Assembly (NCBI GenBank): GCA_009783365.1
Contig: WRHG01000114.1
Span: 1-6,222 of the forward strand
Source: Clostridia bacterium
GTDB taxonomy: Bacteria; Bacillota_A; Clostridia; Christensenellales; Aristaeellaceae
Reading direction: 5' to 3'
DNA length: 6,222 nt
Shown: positions 6,165-6,222 of the stretch, in pieces
How the letters are laid out: each line of letters starts with the position of its first letter
Numbering within the stretch: position 1 is the first letter of the stretch
Notes under the pieces: model-generated
Seen by the model: only the letters and a program-made list of their open reading frames with translations
What the model was told of the DNA's origin: nothing
Databases searched by the model: none
Made by a program: the position numbers and the translations under genes

Positions 6165-6222
6165 TTTTGGTTTTTTGTGCAAACATAGTGGTAACCGTGC
6201 TGCAAACGCGTTTCCAAATTGA

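Noticed and set aside
5975..6222. Riboswitch, PyrR binding loop, tRNA, small RNA gene or CRISPR repeats in the intergenic region
   Set aside because: I saw no long paired structure, no conserved aptamer core and no regularly spaced repeats beyond the single 13-base direct pair.

Overview
The window is almost entirely one leftward (minus-strand) operon for de novo pyrimidine (UMP) synthesis. It looks like a Firmicute of the Clostridia type, though this is inference. The supporting signs are the NAD-linked two-subunit dihydroorotate dehydrogenase (PyrD type 1B with PyrK), strong AGGAGG-like ribosome binding sites before nearly every gene, a TTG start codon, a zinc-finger PyrI subunit and a TraX-family membrane protein next door. 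The DNA is moderately GC-rich by eye.

Layout from left to right: positions 1-270 hold the 3' end of a plus-strand TraX-like integral membrane protein whose start lies outside the window. It converges on the end of the pyr operon with only 20 bases between the stop codons, and a small hairpin sits there. Positions 291-5974 hold seven minus-strand genes. In transcription order they are pyrC (dihydroorotase), pyrK and pyrD (dihydroorotate dehydrogenase B), pyrF (OMP decarboxylase), pyrE (orotate phosphoribosyltransferase), pyrB (aspartate transcarbamoylase catalytic chain) and pyrI (its regulatory chain). They overlap or are separated by no more than 45 bases, which fits one polycistronic mRNA. 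Positions 5975-6222 are a 248-base intergenic region. It contains a near-consensus sigma-A promoter for the operon (TTGACA-N17-TATGAT), two identical 13-base direct repeats 21 bases apart just upstream of it, and a rightward extended -10 element overlapping a palindrome that probably belongs to a divergent gene beyond the window.

How the genes work together: PyrB/PyrI makes carbamoyl-aspartate from carbamoyl phosphate and aspartate, PyrC closes it to dihydroorotate, PyrD/PyrK oxidises that to orotate with electrons passed to NAD+, PyrE adds ribose phosphate from PRPP to give OMP, and PyrF decarboxylates OMP to UMP. Only carbamoyl phosphate synthetase (carAB/pyrAA-AB) is missing from the set and must lie elsewhere; no pyrR or uracil permease gene is present either. 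All seven enzymes look intact, with their key catalytic residues in place. I found no new biological system. The points most worth a second look are the gene order, the promoter-proximal tandem repeats, the apparent absence of a PyrR-type attenuator, and start-codon corrections for pyrF and pyrK.
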